A DNA stretch of 64,000 bases, taken from positions 3,658,001 through 3,722,000 of the forward strand of contig NC_014328.1 of the NCBI RefSeq assembly GCF_000143685.1. The letters run 5' to 3'. The stretch is from Clostridium ljungdahlii DSM 13528. Its GTDB lineage: Bacteria; Bacillota; Clostridia; Clostridiales; Clostridiaceae. The notes beneath the pieces were generated by a model. It did no database searches. It was not told where the DNA came from and saw only the letters and a program-made list of their open reading frames with translations. Each line of letters begins with the position of its first letter. Position 1 is the stretch's first letter. This document shows, piece by piece, positions 55,475 to 64,000 of the stretch. The position numbers and the translations under genes are program-made.

Positions 55475-55628
55475 ATTTTTGTCTCCATACTCAATATATG
55501 CATTACAGGGAAACATCGCTATACAACGTTTCCCTGCTATAATTTTCTTACAATCTCTATTAATCTCAAGTATAAATTATTAAATTAAGTATACCATAAA
55601 ATATATCTTATAAGGTAGGTGATTATAT

Positions 55629-56495
55629 TTGAATAAAAAGTTTGTGTCCATATTTCTCCTATGTACAATTTTTCTATGTCCTTATAGTGTTAAAGGCTAC
55701 CAGGTAGGAAAAATTACTTTAACAAATACAAAAAGCATAACTACTCTAGATGATAATAATGCTCCTTCTAGGTTAAAAAATCTAAACACTCAAAACTTAG
55801 ATAGAAGAGAAAAAAATTGGTTTTTCAAGCCTAATAATTCTGGTATGCCTTCAGAGGAACCTGCAGATATACTAAAACTCTTAAACAAATACTCTGGATA
55901 TTATTTAGGAGATACTTCAAAAAAAATACTTTATCTTACTTTTGACGAAGGTTATGAAAACGGATATACTGCTAAGATGTTAGATATATTAAAATCCAAC
56001 AATGTTAAGGCCGCTTTCTTTGTTACTACCCCTTATATAAAAGATAATGCGGAACTTGTAAAAAGAATGGTAAATGAAGGGCACCTAGTATGCAATCATT
56101 CAGAAAAACATCCTTCAATGGCAGATGCTGCAAAAGATCCTATAAGATTTGAAAGAGAATTTACAGTAACAGAAAATACTTATAAAGAAATTACAGGTAA
56201 AGAAATGCCTAAATTCTTTAGACCTCCTATGGGAAAATACAGTGAATTATCCTTATTCTATACCAAGCAATTAGGATACAAAACCATATTTTGGAGTTTT
56301 GCCTACAATGATTGGAATAGACAAAAACAGCCTTCACCTGTGGAAGCAAAAAAAATGATAAGTCGCAGGACTCATAATGGAGCCATTATTTTACTTCACG
56401 CAGTATCAAAAACAAACTCTGAAATACTGGATTCACTTATAAAAGACTGGAAAAATAAAGGGTATGTTTTAGAGGGTTTGGATAAATTGCCTTAA
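55629..56495 (+). CDS. pdaA: Polysaccharide deacetylase, PdaA-type (spore cortex muramic delta-lactam)
   Basis: This 288-residue exported NodB-fold enzyme has a signal peptide at about 1-24 ending in the short S-V-K-G stretch. The catalytic domain starts at about 98 with LTFDEGYENGYT (the PdaA-type DEG instead of DDG); the metal histidines are in CNHSEKHPS at about 157, followed by FFRPPMGKYSE and the closing ILLHAV. Such enzymes remove the N-acetyl group from MurNAc before delta-lactam formation in the spore cortex. Translation starts at TTG with AAGGTAGGTG upstream. Located beside the spoIIA region. Confidence 0.92.
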   Translation: MNKKFVSIFLLCTIFLCPYSVKGYQVGKITLTNTKSITTLDDNNAPSRLKNLNTQNLDRREKNWFFKPNNSGMPSEEPADILKLLNKYSGYYLGDTSKKILYLTFDEGYENGYTAKMLDILKSNNVKAAFFVTTPYIKDNAELVKRMVNEGHLVCNHSEKHPSMADAAKDPIRFEREFTVTENTYKEITGKEMPKFFRPPMGKYSELSLFYTKQLGYKTIFWSFAYNDWNRQKQPSPVEAKKMISRRTHNGAIILLHAVSKTNSEILDSLIKDWKNKGYVLEGLDKLP

Positions 56496-56533
56496 AAATA
56501 TCTTTTCTAACTATATTATACTTTATAATGTTC

Positions 56534-56587
56534 TGTAAATTAGGTATAATTAACTTGTATATAACTGTATGTTATACCTAATTTACA
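56534..56587. promoter_or_regulatory. 16-bp perfect inverted repeat between pdaA and the Rrf2 gene
   Basis: TGTAAATTAGGTATAA and TTATACCTAATTTACA around a 22-nt loop, followed by TTATTTT. It can be the pdaA terminator; an operator for the adjacent Rrf2 regulator is the alternative. Confidence 0.6.
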
Positions 56588-56630
56588 TTATTTTGAACTA
56601 GGTAAATATATTTATGTTTGGGGAGATATT

Positions 56631-57044
56631 ATGAAAATTACACAGGAATCAGATTATGGATTTAGAGTTGTACTTTATTTGTCAAATTTGGGGTACGGTA
56701 AAAAAATTGAAGCCAAAACCATAGCTAAAGATCAAAATGTGCCTCTAAGATTTCTTCTTAAACTTTTAAGAAAACTGACTCAAGCGGGTATAGTAAAATC
56801 CTTCAGAGGAGTTAATGGAGGCTATGCTTTAAATCGTATGCCTGAAGATATTACTTTAAGAAATATTATTGAGGCTATAGATGGGCCTATTTACTTAAAC
56901 AGATGCCTATACGATACGGAGCATTGCAATGCCCATAAAAAAGGACATTGTGGTGTGCACAATGCTCTTTCAAAGGTACAGGGTACTCTAATTAACGAAC
57001 TAGAGAGTATTAATTTTAAAGATATAATGGAAGATAAAATTTAA
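56631..57044 (+). CDS. Rrf2 family transcriptional regulator, probably Fe-S
   Basis: This 137-residue winged-helix regulator has MKITQESDYGFRVVLYLS at the start, the recognition region QNVPLRFLLKLLRKLTQAGIVKSFRGVNGGYALNR, and then three cysteines in a pattern like IscR (CLYDTEHCNAHKKGHC, about residues 91-106), suited to hold a [2Fe-2S] cluster. No isc/suf genes are adjacent, so the target is unclear. GGGGAGAT precedes the ATG. It converges with the polysaccharide locus. Confidence 0.9.
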   Translation: MKITQESDYGFRVVLYLSNLGYGKKIEAKTIAKDQNVPLRFLLKLLRKLTQAGIVKSFRGVNGGYALNRMPEDITLRNIIEAIDGPIYLNRCLYDTEHCNAHKKGHCGVHNALSKVQGTLINELESINFKDIMEDKI

Positions 57045-57109
57045 AATTTTAAGGCCATTGATAACTAAGTATCACACAGCCTTAAATATAAGTTTTCATA
57101 ATTTAACAT

Positions 57110-57823
57110 TTACTTTTTATTATATTCTGCAACCTTTAATAAAAACTTGGGTATAGAAGAAAGTCTCTTTATTCTATAAGGTTCCTTGCAAACTCTGTAC
57201 AACCATTCAAGTCCTAGTTCTATCATCCATTTTGGAGCCCTTTTAATTTTTCCCGCCAAAACATCAAAGCTTCCTCCTACACCCATATACACCCTACATG
57301 GAAGTATGTCCATATTCCTTGCTATAAATATATCCTGTTTGGGAGCACCCATAGCTACAAAAAGTGCATAAGCATTGCTTTTCTTTATATCGCACACTAT
57401 ATCTTCGCAATGTTCTAGATCAAAATATCCATTATGACTTCCGGCTATGTTAATCTTAGGATACTTCCGTTTTAGATTTTCTTTGCATCCTTCAAGTATT
57501 TCCTGCTTAGCCCCTAAAAGATATATAGGTTTATTTTCCCTACTACATTTTTTTATTACTTCTTCCATTATTTCTATACCTGCTATTTTTTCTTTTATAG
57601 GCACTTTCACTATTTTAGAAGCCAAAAGTGTTCCAATTCCATCTGGAATTATTACACTTCGACTTGCCGTAAAACTAGTCAATAGTAAATTATCTTTTAG
57701 TCCATTATAGAGTACTTCTGGATTACCAGAAACTATGTTTACTTTAGAAAACTTCTCTATATACTCCATAAGCTCCATCTTACTTCCATTAAACACATTA
57801 TATTTTAACAATCTTGTAAACAT
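57110..57823 (-). CDS. WecG/TagA/CpsF family glycosyltransferase
   Basis: This 237-residue GT26 enzyme transfers ManNAc- or similar residues onto a lipid-linked sugar. Hallmarks are IPDGIGTLLASKI near residue 60, IYLLGAKQEILEG, ALFVAMGAPKQDIFI at about 150 and the end GVGGSFDVLAGKIKRAPKWMIELGLEWLYRVCKEP. The ATG at 57823 with GAAGGTG upstream removes the overlap with the preceding gene that a GTG at 57841 would cause. It is the last gene of the surface-glycan cluster. Confidence 0.92.
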   Translation of the reverse strand: MFTRLLKYNVFNGSKMELMEYIEKFSKVNIVSGNPEVLYNGLKDNLLLTSFTASRSVIIPDGIGTLLASKIVKVPIKEKIAGIEIMEEVIKKCSRENKPIYLLGAKQEILEGCKENLKRKYPKINIAGSHNGYFDLEHCEDIVCDIKKSNAYALFVAMGAPKQDIFIARNMDILPCRVYMGVGGSFDVLAGKIKRAPKWMIELGLEWLYRVCKEPYRIKRLSSIPKFLLKVAEYNKK

Positions 57824-57824
57824 A

Positions 57825-58478
57825 TTAAAATGCACCTTCACTTTTAAATACAGATGAGACTGTCCTTAGTAAGATTTTTATATCCATCCACAGCGAAAAC
57901 TTTTTTATATACATTAAATCATAATATACGGTCTTTCCAAGCTCTATTTCTCCTCTTCCGCTTACTTGTGCCAATCCCGTTATTCCTGGTGTTACAAGTA
58001 ATCTTTGTTTATACGAATCAGGATAAAATTTAACTACATCTGGTATTTCAGGTCTTGGTCCAACCAAGCTCATATTTCCAATAAATACATTAAAAAGTTG
58101 TGGAATTTCATCCAAACTTGTTTTTCTTAAAAAAGCTCCTGATCTAGTCACTCTATTATCATTCTTACTTTGAAATACAAAATTTTGCAAATCACCGGGA
58201 TCAATGTCTAATTCTCTCTTTTTTTCCGCATTTACTACCATAGTTCTAAATTTATATATGGTAAAATTCTTTCCATTCTTACCCACTCTAACCTGTTTGA
58301 AAATAGCAGGGCCCTTCGAATCCAATTTAATCCATATAGCCAATATTACAAATACTATGCTAAGTATAATTATTCCTACAAGAGATAATATAAAATCAGC
58401 TATTCTCTTGAGAAATAATTGAAAGGATTTACTTTTTATATCTTTATCCACATCTATTTTTATATCTTCTGTCTGCAT
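57825..58478 (-). CDS. Initiating sugar-phosphate transferase (polyprenyl-P glycosylphosphotransferase)
   Basis: This 217-residue member of the bacterial sugar transferase family (WcaJ/WbaP C-terminal type) has one membrane segment at about 28-50 and the cytoplasmic catalytic part with KLDSKGPAIFKQVRVGKNGKNF, YKFRTMVVNAE, LRKTSLDEIPQLFNV and MSLVGPRPEIP. It would load the first sugar-1-phosphate on undecaprenyl phosphate and so start repeat-unit synthesis of the polysaccharide made by this locus. The next gene follows after one base. Confidence 0.94.
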   Translation of the reverse strand: MQTEDIKIDVDKDIKSKSFQLFLKRIADFILSLVGIIILSIVFVILAIWIKLDSKGPAIFKQVRVGKNGKNFTIYKFRTMVVNAEKKRELDIDPGDLQNFVFQSKNDNRVTRSGAFLRKTSLDEIPQLFNVFIGNMSLVGPRPEIPDVVKFYPDSYKQRLLVTPGITGLAQVSGRGEIELGKTVYYDLMYIKKFSLWMDIKILLRTVSSVFKSEGAF

Positions 58479-58583
58479 AATTTTATGATCTGTAAATTTA
58501 AACCTACAAATCAGTTACTTCACCTGCCTTATTATATTTTTACTTATTATATCATATTGCATATACTTTATCCGGCTATCTCT

Positions 58584-59591
58584 TTATAAAAGTTTTTTTA
58601 TCTCGTTGAGTGCTATGGATCCTATCAATGTAACTGCAAAAGCCTTTACACCAAAGCTTAAATTATCCACATGCACATATCTTCCTATATAATATTGAGT
58701 ATACAAATATAGTATACCTGCCTGGGATAAATAAATATCATAAGAAGTATTTGATATATATCTTATAATTTTCATAAACAATCCTTTCTTCCATTCAAAA
58801 CTGAATATGAAAATCACAAAAAATGTAGAATAAAAAATTACTGAGGGACGCTGAAAAGTCGTAATGTAGTCTATACTTTTACCGTACTGATTTCCCGTTA
58901 TAAAACTATACAGCAGTGTAAAAATTGAAAGTAAAAACATAACACACACTATAGGTCTAATTTTCTTTAATTTCTGGGATATATTATCTAGATTTTTTCC
59001 CATATATCCTCCTAATGAGAAATAAAAGATCCAGTAAAATAAATTTTTTTTATTCCAAAACCACTGATCTGGAGTCACTACTTTAAAGTAATAGGTATAT
59101 ATAATAAAAAATGATGTCATTAAAAAACTAAGTAATAGCCACCACTTTTTTTCCATAAATTTGTATATGAAAGGAAATATTATGTAAAGCTCAATAATTA
59201 AAGGTACAAAATAAAAGTGATAAAATACATTTCCATATACTATATTGTTTAAATCAGTATGTATGTTAAAGTCCTTAGTTATAATGACTATATATAGTAA
59301 GCACCACACTATATACTGTGGTACTACTTTTAAAAATCTTCTAATTATGAATTTAAAATAACCGCATCCTTCTTTATAACTTATAGTGAGTCCCATTCCA
59401 GAAATAATTATAAATGCAGGAACAGAAAACCTTGAAAACTGATTCAATATAAAGTTAGCATTGTAAGTCGTAGAATAAGGTGTGCTCCTATACAGTATAG
59501 TTGCAGAAACATGTAATACTATTACTGCAACTATAGCAAGTGCTCTTATTACATCCATCTCCAAAACACGTCTTTTTGTAATGTCTGCCAC
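58584..59591 (-). CDS. Acyltransferase family 3 membrane protein
   Basis: This 335-residue polytopic protein has about ten membrane helices; the N-terminal EMDVIRALAIVAVIVLHVSATI holds the conserved RxxA and histidine of acyltransferase 3. A later FSRFSVPAFIIISGMGLTI is also typical. It likely O-acetylates an exported sugar. It starts at GTG with AAGGAAG upstream, 25 bp after the flippase stop. It belongs to the surface-glycan cluster. Confidence 0.9.
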   Translation of the reverse strand: MADITKRRVLEMDVIRALAIVAVIVLHVSATILYRSTPYSTTYNANFILNQFSRFSVPAFIIISGMGLTISYKEGCGYFKFIIRRFLKVVPQYIVWCLLYIVIITKDFNIHTDLNNIVYGNVFYHFYFVPLIIELYIIFPFIYKFMEKKWWLLLSFLMTSFFIIYTYYFKVVTPDQWFWNKKNLFYWIFYFSLGGYMGKNLDNISQKLKKIRPIVCVMFLLSIFTLLYSFITGNQYGKSIDYITTFQRPSVIFYSTFFVIFIFSFEWKKGLFMKIIRYISNTSYDIYLSQAGILYLYTQYYIGRYVHVDNLSFGVKAFAVTLIGSIALNEIKKLL

Positions 59592-59616
59592 CTTCCTTGT
59601 ACAAAATATTTAATAT

Positions 59617-61167
59617 CTACCTTGCAATTTTATTCTTAAGTCCATTTATTAGGTTCCTATACTCTTCTAATCCAGTAAAATACAAACATATAAAGTAAAC
59701 TACACTGCCAAATACAAAAGATATGAAAATCGAAATCATACTTTGCTGCATAATAGATGAAATCTTATTCATACAGAAATTATTTATAACATATATAACT
59801 ATTCCCATAATAGCAGAAGAACAAACTATTTTAGCAAAACTTAAAACAAGTTTTCTAATATTCATTCCTTCTAACTTTTTATTCAAGTTCCACATCATAA
59901 GTAAGGTAGTAATAACTGCAGAGATAGTTGTAGCTAAAGCAAGCCCTGAAACCTTCATATATTTTATTATAATTATATTTATAATTATATTTATAATTAT
60001 GCCCACAAAACTGTTTGACATAGGGGTTTTTGCATCTTTAACAGAATAAAATGCTTTATTTAAAATATCCCTTACTCCATAGGCAATCATCGCAGGGCAG
60101 TAAAATAATAAGGCACTGGAAGTTAAATTTGCAGCTTGTGCTGTAAATGCCCCTCTCCTAAAAATTAAATTTATAAGTGGGTCTCTTAAAATTCCTATAG
60201 CCACTGATGCAGGTATCATTATTATCATTATGGTATTTATAGCACTTATAAGGGATTTCTTATACTTCACAACATCCTTTTTAACTGCTAGTTCAGATAA
60301 AGTAGGATATACAATCATAGCTATACCTATGGCAAAAACTTCATAAGCCAAGGTACTTACTTTATTTGAATAGTCCAAGACTGTAACTGCTCCAAAATAT
60401 ATATTATTTGCAAAACACCTATTTACAAACAAATTTAATTGAACTACTGAGGTACTTATAACTATAGGTATCATTAGCTTAAACATCTGATGTACATCAC
60501 TATTTTTAAAGTCCAATATAAATTTATATCTATACTTAAGTTTCCTATACCTTGGCAAATTTATTACAAATTGAGCGAAAAATCCTATTACTGTAGCTAC
60601 TGCAAATCCCTTTATACCATACCTGGAAGTTAAGAACACTAAATACACTATATAAACTAAGTTAGACACAAATGCCATAGCAGCAGGTTCATAAAACCTT
60701 TTATGGGACTGAAGTACTCCTGTAACCACACTCCCTAAAGTTACAAATATAAGTGATAAAAACATTATCCTTATTATTTCAACAGACTGAGCAAATATTA
60801 CACTGTTGGAAGTAAAACCATGTCCAAAAACATATATTATCTGCTTTGAAAATATTATGAGTACAGCTGTGAGAACTATTGTAAAAAGGGACGCTATGTT
60901 TATTACATTGTTTACAAATTTATTTCTCTCACTTATAGTGCTATTTTCGATATGTTCCGAATTAAGCGGTATAAAAGTAGTAGTAAGTCCGTAACTTATA
61001 GTAGTTAAAAGGTATACCATACCCAATGCAAAATTATATATATCTGTAACATAGGTAGCTCCAAATTTTGCAGCTATAAGGGAATCCCTTACAAGTGCCA
61101 AAACTTTTCCGCCAATTATAAAAAGCATTACTATAATGGAACTTTTTATTAATTTCTTTTCTGCCAT
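59617..61167 (-). CDS. MurJ/MviN-type lipid flippase
   Basis: This 516-residue MOP-superfamily membrane protein has 13-14 helices. The N-terminal GGKVLALVRDSLIAAKFGA and middle RRGAFTAQAANLTSSALLFYCPAMIAYGVRDILNKAFY follow MurJ. It may flip lipid II, or the lipid-linked repeat unit of this locus; the location inside a glycan cluster favours the latter or a second MurJ. GGAG eight bases before the ATG at 61167 supports that start over the GTG at 61176. Confidence 0.9.
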   Translation of the reverse strand: MAEKKLIKSSIIVMLFIIGGKVLALVRDSLIAAKFGATYVTDIYNFALGMVYLLTTISYGLTTTFIPLNSEHIENSTISERNKFVNNVINIASLFTIVLTAVLIIFSKQIIYVFGHGFTSNSVIFAQSVEIIRIMFLSLIFVTLGSVVTGVLQSHKRFYEPAAMAFVSNLVYIVYLVFLTSRYGIKGFAVATVIGFFAQFVINLPRYRKLKYRYKFILDFKNSDVHQMFKLMIPIVISTSVVQLNLFVNRCFANNIYFGAVTVLDYSNKVSTLAYEVFAIGIAMIVYPTLSELAVKKDVVKYKKSLISAINTIMIIMIPASVAIGILRDPLINLIFRRGAFTAQAANLTSSALLFYCPAMIAYGVRDILNKAFYSVKDAKTPMSNSFVGIIINIIINIIIIKYMKVSGLALATTISAVITTLLMMWNLNKKLEGMNIRKLVLSFAKIVCSSAIMGIVIYVINNFCMNKISSIMQQSMISIFISFVFGSVVYFICLYFTGLEEYRNLINGLKNKIAR

Positions 61168-61181
61168 ATTCTTCACTCCAA

Positions 61182-62285
61182 CTATTTTTCTGAAAGTATT
61201 TTAGTATAAGCATTATAATATTTTGTGCAAAAGCTATCTATGGAAAATTTGTCAACTACAGCATCATATAATTTTTCTCCTTTTAGGTATATCTCATTTC
61301 TTTCCTCATAAATTTCTCTCATTTTTTTGTATATGTCTTCTACAGAATTAGGATTTATTAATGAAATTAAATTATCACCTAAAACTTTCCCTATGTCTCC
61401 TACATCTGGCGCTATGAAATATTTTTTCACTGCTGCACTTTCAAGCAAAGTCATAGGAGGTGCTCCACCTTCACTAAAGGAAGTTAAAATTCCTACTTCA
61501 CCTGCGTTTGCAAAATCCAGTGCATTGGGTTTATATCCTGTAAATATTACTCTATTCTCTAAATGAAGCTGTGCTACTTTTTGTCTCAGCGTCTCTTCCA
61601 TAGGCCCATCTCCAACTATCATAAGCTTTGCATCTTTAATTTGCTTTTTCAACATATTAAATGCTTCTATGAGAGATAACTGATTTTTTATAGGATGGCA
61701 TCTTGCTACATTTACATATACAAAATCATTTTCTAATATATTGTATCTTGCTCGTATACTTTCTCTACTTTCCTTTATAACTCTACTATTAAAATCCATT
61801 CCGCTATTTACTACAAATTTCTCTCCTATAAATTTCTGATTACCCAAAAGGCTTTTTATATAATCCGATACACATATATATTGTTTAAAGCTGCCTAACC
61901 CTAGTGCACTAAGTGGAGTGAAAAACAGGTATTTAATCCTATTATTTAAAAAATCTCTTCTATAATCACTATGTACTGTGGCTACTGTAGGAACATCTAT
62001 TTTATTTTTCAAAAAATAGTGCATAAAAAATGCTTTTGCCCCATGAAAGTTTACAAGATCAATATGATTTTCTCTTACATAATCTATTAAGTATCTATCA
62101 TAGGTGACAGCTCTTTTAAACTTTACTGTATCTATATTCATACTTTTACTTTTATCATAAAGGCCTCCGCCACCTATTGTACCTATAATTGACTGAAATT
62201 TATCCTTTGAATAAAAACTCAAATTCAACACATAATTTCCACCGCCGCCTACATCGTTTCCTGATATAACCTGTAGCACCTTCAT
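61182..62285 (-). CDS. Glycosyltransferase family 4 (GT-B) protein
   Basis: This 367-residue GT-B enzyme begins MKVLQVISGNDVGGGGNYVLNL, typical of GT4. The C-terminal domain has VARCHPIKNQLSLIEAF, KLMIVGDGPMEETLRQ, VIFTGYKPN and the EGGAPPMTLLESAA region, where the usual E-x7-E motif (EGGAPPMTLLE) is visible. It adds a sugar to the lipid-linked repeat unit. The ATG at 62285 lies six bases after GGAGGTG. The next gene upstream is separated by a 400-bp long-hairpin repeat. Confidence 0.92.
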   Translation of the reverse strand: MKVLQVISGNDVGGGGNYVLNLSFYSKDKFQSIIGTIGGGGLYDKSKSMNIDTVKFKRAVTYDRYLIDYVRENHIDLVNFHGAKAFFMHYFLKNKIDVPTVATVHSDYRRDFLNNRIKYLFFTPLSALGLGSFKQYICVSDYIKSLLGNQKFIGEKFVVNSGMDFNSRVIKESRESIRARYNILENDFVYVNVARCHPIKNQLSLIEAFNMLKKQIKDAKLMIVGDGPMEETLRQKVAQLHLENRVIFTGYKPNALDFANAGEVGILTSFSEGGAPPMTLLESAAVKKYFIAPDVGDIGKVLGDNLISLINPNSVEDIYKKMREIYEERNEIYLKGEKLYDAVVDKFSIDSFCTKYYNAYTKILSEK

Positions 62286-62330
62286 ATCTTTCACCTCCAC
62301 TTCAAATAACTCCTAAGTGAAAAATTCACT

Positions 62331-62429
62331 TATACTCCGGATATTTTTACAATCTTCAGCTCATTAAATATTTTGATAAGTCTAAGTATTTAAAAGAGCT
62401 TCATTATTGTAAAAACATCCTTTAGTATA
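62331..62429. repeat. Long hairpin A' (copy 2, top deleted)
   Basis: TATACT...AGTATA outer arms, GGAT-a-TTTTTACAAT/ATTGTAAAAA-c-ATCC, AGCTC/GAGCT and TAAATA/TATTTA: a 99-bp form of hairpin A. It keeps GATAAGTCTAAG on one side, but the upper stem with its loop is missing, indicating an internal deletion of about 110 bp. Confidence 0.8.
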
Positions 62430-62490
62430 CAGTAATTTTCAACTTAGTAATTTTACATAATACATGTAAAATAAATTTGAATCATGCTTA

Positions 62491-62678
62491 GGAATATCTG
62501 ACAAAATTGAAATCACATTTAAAAACTTTTTTGGTAAGTCTTAGCTCGCATTTTAGAAAATCTTAGAAGCTTATATATGTTTGAGGTACGAGTTCATATA
62601 AGCTTCTTTAGATTTTCAAAATACGAGCTTTAGACTTACTAAAAGTTTTTATAGTGATGAAATTTGTCAGTATATTCC
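62491..62678. repeat. Long imperfect hairpin B' (copy 2)
   Basis: This 188-bp inverted repeat has GGAATAT/ATATTCC outer arms, then TGACAAA/TTTGTCA, TCAC/GTGA, TAAAAACTTTT/AAAAGTTTTTA, GTAAGTCT/AGACTTAC, AGCTCG/CGAGCT, and AGAAGCTTATAT/ATATAAGCTTCT directly under the loop TGTTTGAGGTACGAGTT. The loop is identical to that of hairpin B at 24270 while the supporting stem is different. It ends two bases before the stop codon of the next gene. Confidence 0.85.
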
Positions 62679-62680
62679 CT

Positions 62681-63940
62681 TTAACTCAAAAACATGCCTT
62701 CATTTTTCTTTTCCCTGTACATCATTCCTTGAGATACTGCTAAGAGTATCCAGAAGTAAGTTGTAGTCTTTGGTACAAAGAATAAGTTGTCAACTAAATT
62801 CATAACGTAAAAAGCTACCATAGAAGCTAAAAATCCTATGTAAAAATGCTTATAAAATTTATTTTTTGTTGTATCTACAAAAGATTTAACTTTAATTAAA
62901 GAAGATAAAAGCAATGCCACAAAGGATACTCCACCTATAATTCCAAGTTCTGTCTCCATTTTTAAATAAGAATTATGGCAGGGCCACTTACTGTAACCAT
63001 AAAATTTATACTGAGGATATATATTCGTATATTTATCATACAAGCTAACGTAATTCCCATTTCCAACCCCAAATAAAGGATAGTCTTTTATCATCTTTTG
63101 TGCAATTTTCCAAAGGTATATTCTAGATTGATTTTGAACCGGGTCATTTATAGCCATTATTCGTTCTCTTATTTCCGGTATAAATAAAGATGCCCCTGCA
63201 ATTACACAAAGAGGTAGTATAAACTTAAGACTATACATAATCACTAATATAACCATTCCTATTGCCACTCCAACAATAGCATTTCTAGAACCTGTAAATG
63301 TTAGATTCAAAAGCATCAAAACTGCCAGCAAGGAATAAAATAACTTTCTTTCCCTTTTCTTTTCATATATAGCTAGCATGATCATTGGAAATATGGCTAA
63401 TATCAAGAAAGCTGCCAAATTATTAGGATTATCCATAGTAGCAGTTATCTTAAACTTTGTATATCCATAATTTTTGAATTTATCACTAAGTCCAAATCCT
63501 GTAAAATTTTGATATATGCCATAGATACATATTATGATATTGGTGCATATATAAGAACCTAAAATTCCATTTAAAAGTTCTTTTCTATTCCATTCATATT
63601 TGATCATAAAAAACAATATAATATAGGATATAAATCTAAAGCTTTCACTAAGTGCAAGTTTTTTGTCTGCCGCATAACTTACTGAAACTAACATCATAAG
63701 TGCCAGTATGCTCATAAAAACAGTAAGGTAGTTAGTAATGAAATCCCTTATTCCAGAAAAAAACCTAATTCTACATTCTTTTGATGTAAGAAGTTTTACA
63801 AAGTATCCAAACAAAATAAGTGCTAGTATACAATCTGCAGGAGGAATATTTATTCTTCCTAGTGCCATCTTATTCGGCAAAAGAGGAAGCAGTACTATAT
63901 AAGCACAGATCAATACGTACAAAAATCTATCTAAAAACAA
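62681..63940 (-). CDS. O-antigen ligase / Wzy-polymerase-like membrane protein
   Basis: This 419-residue polytopic protein has about 11-12 membrane helices and a large extracytoplasmic loop with SRIYLWKIAQKMIKDYPLFGVGNGNYVSLYDKY and CHNSYLKMETELGIIGG, the Wzy_C/O-antigen-ligase signature. It would polymerise or attach the polysaccharide outside the membrane. It is the most upstream gene of the glycan cluster visible; the locus may continue to the right of the window. The start is followed back by GGAGGTGAGG. Confidence 0.9.
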   Translation of the reverse strand: MFLDRFLYVLICAYIVLLPLLPNKMALGRINIPPADCILALILFGYFVKLLTSKECRIRFFSGIRDFITNYLTVFMSILALMMLVSVSYAADKKLALSESFRFISYIILFFMIKYEWNRKELLNGILGSYICTNIIICIYGIYQNFTGFGLSDKFKNYGYTKFKITATMDNPNNLAAFLILAIFPMIMLAIYEKKRERKLFYSLLAVLMLLNLTFTGSRNAIVGVAIGMVILVIMYSLKFILPLCVIAGASLFIPEIRERIMAINDPVQNQSRIYLWKIAQKMIKDYPLFGVGNGNYVSLYDKYTNIYPQYKFYGYSKWPCHNSYLKMETELGIIGGVSFVALLLSSLIKVKSFVDTTKNKFYKHFYIGFLASMVAFYVMNLVDNLFFVPKTTTYFWILLAVSQGMMYREKKNEGMFLS

Positions 63941-64000
63941 AACCTCACCTCCATATCAAATATTTCCAGATAAATTATTTATCTAATATTTCTAGTATTT

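Noticed and set aside
57142..63940. Phage or defence island at the right end
   Set aside because: All genes fit a surface-polysaccharide locus; no nuclease, integrase, helicase or phage structural gene is visible.

Overview
The window is low-GC, densely coded DNA that looks like Clostridium sensu stricto. It carries endospore genes (spoIIAA-spoIIAB-sigF, yunB, pdaA, a BofC-like gene, CotF-like coat genes), the clostridial six-cysteine SCIFF peptide with its radical-SAM maturase, oxygen-independent HemZ, an enoate-reductase-type flavoenzyme at the left edge, and the run secD-secF-(recJ-like)-apt-relA-dtd-MBL-hemZ-hisS-aspS. Species was not determined; a relative of the C. kluyveri/C. ljungdahlii group is only a guess. 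Most genes lie on the minus strand.

Layout. 1-7.3 kb: tail of an NADH:flavin oxidoreductase, a chemoreceptor, a VanW-type wall protein, a PHP hydrolase, and a GT2/UDP-galactopyranose mutase pair. 7.3-11.6 kb: an accessory stretch between a decayed tRNA-Leu copy (7.72-7.80 kb) and an intact tRNA-Leu(GAG) (11.5 kb). It holds a structured small RNA resembling 6S RNA, two small coat-like proteins, a FAD/Rieske oxidoreductase and an esterase. 11.7-19.3 kb: lytic transglycosylase, coaE, polA, small accessory genes, and a canonical 6S RNA gene just downstream of aspS. 19.3-38.8 kb: a long minus-strand housekeeping block: tRNA charging, haem, stringent response, purine salvage, Sec translocase, SCIFF, queuosine, RuvAB. 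38.9-48.5 kb: ComEC-like hydrolase, mltG, yebC, yigZ, a MocR regulator, a nucleotidyltransferase, hflX and hpt. 48.5-57 kb: yunB, a class A PBP, the spoIIA operon, an orphan adenine-methyltransferase-like gene, pdaA and an Rrf2 regulator. 57-64 kb: a surface-polysaccharide locus (TagA-like GT, initiating sugar transferase, acyltransferase, MurJ-like flippase, GT4, O-antigen-ligase-like protein), open at the right edge.

The strongest unexplained signal lies between genes. (1) A repeat family of very long imperfect hairpins, two per locus (about 23.91-24.39 kb and 62.33-62.68 kb, plus a one-arm relic at 2.6 kb). Three of the four hairpins share the apical loop sequence TGTTTGAGGTACGAGTT while the 10-12 bp stems beneath it differ in sequence yet stay paired. 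(2) A second family of structured repeats (5.0, 11.4, 17.4 and 43.0 kb), three of which end in GTAGTCATCGGA, with compensatory stem changes between copies. Both look like selected RNA or DNA structures, or structured mobile elements, rather than passive spacers. Other points of interest: a RecJ-locus gene that has lost several catalytic residues and its C-terminal half, a JAMM/RadC-type metal motif in the N-terminal domain of HflX, a possible second 6S-like RNA, and an IS4-type transposase remnant. No CRISPR array, rRNA or intact insertion sequence was seen.
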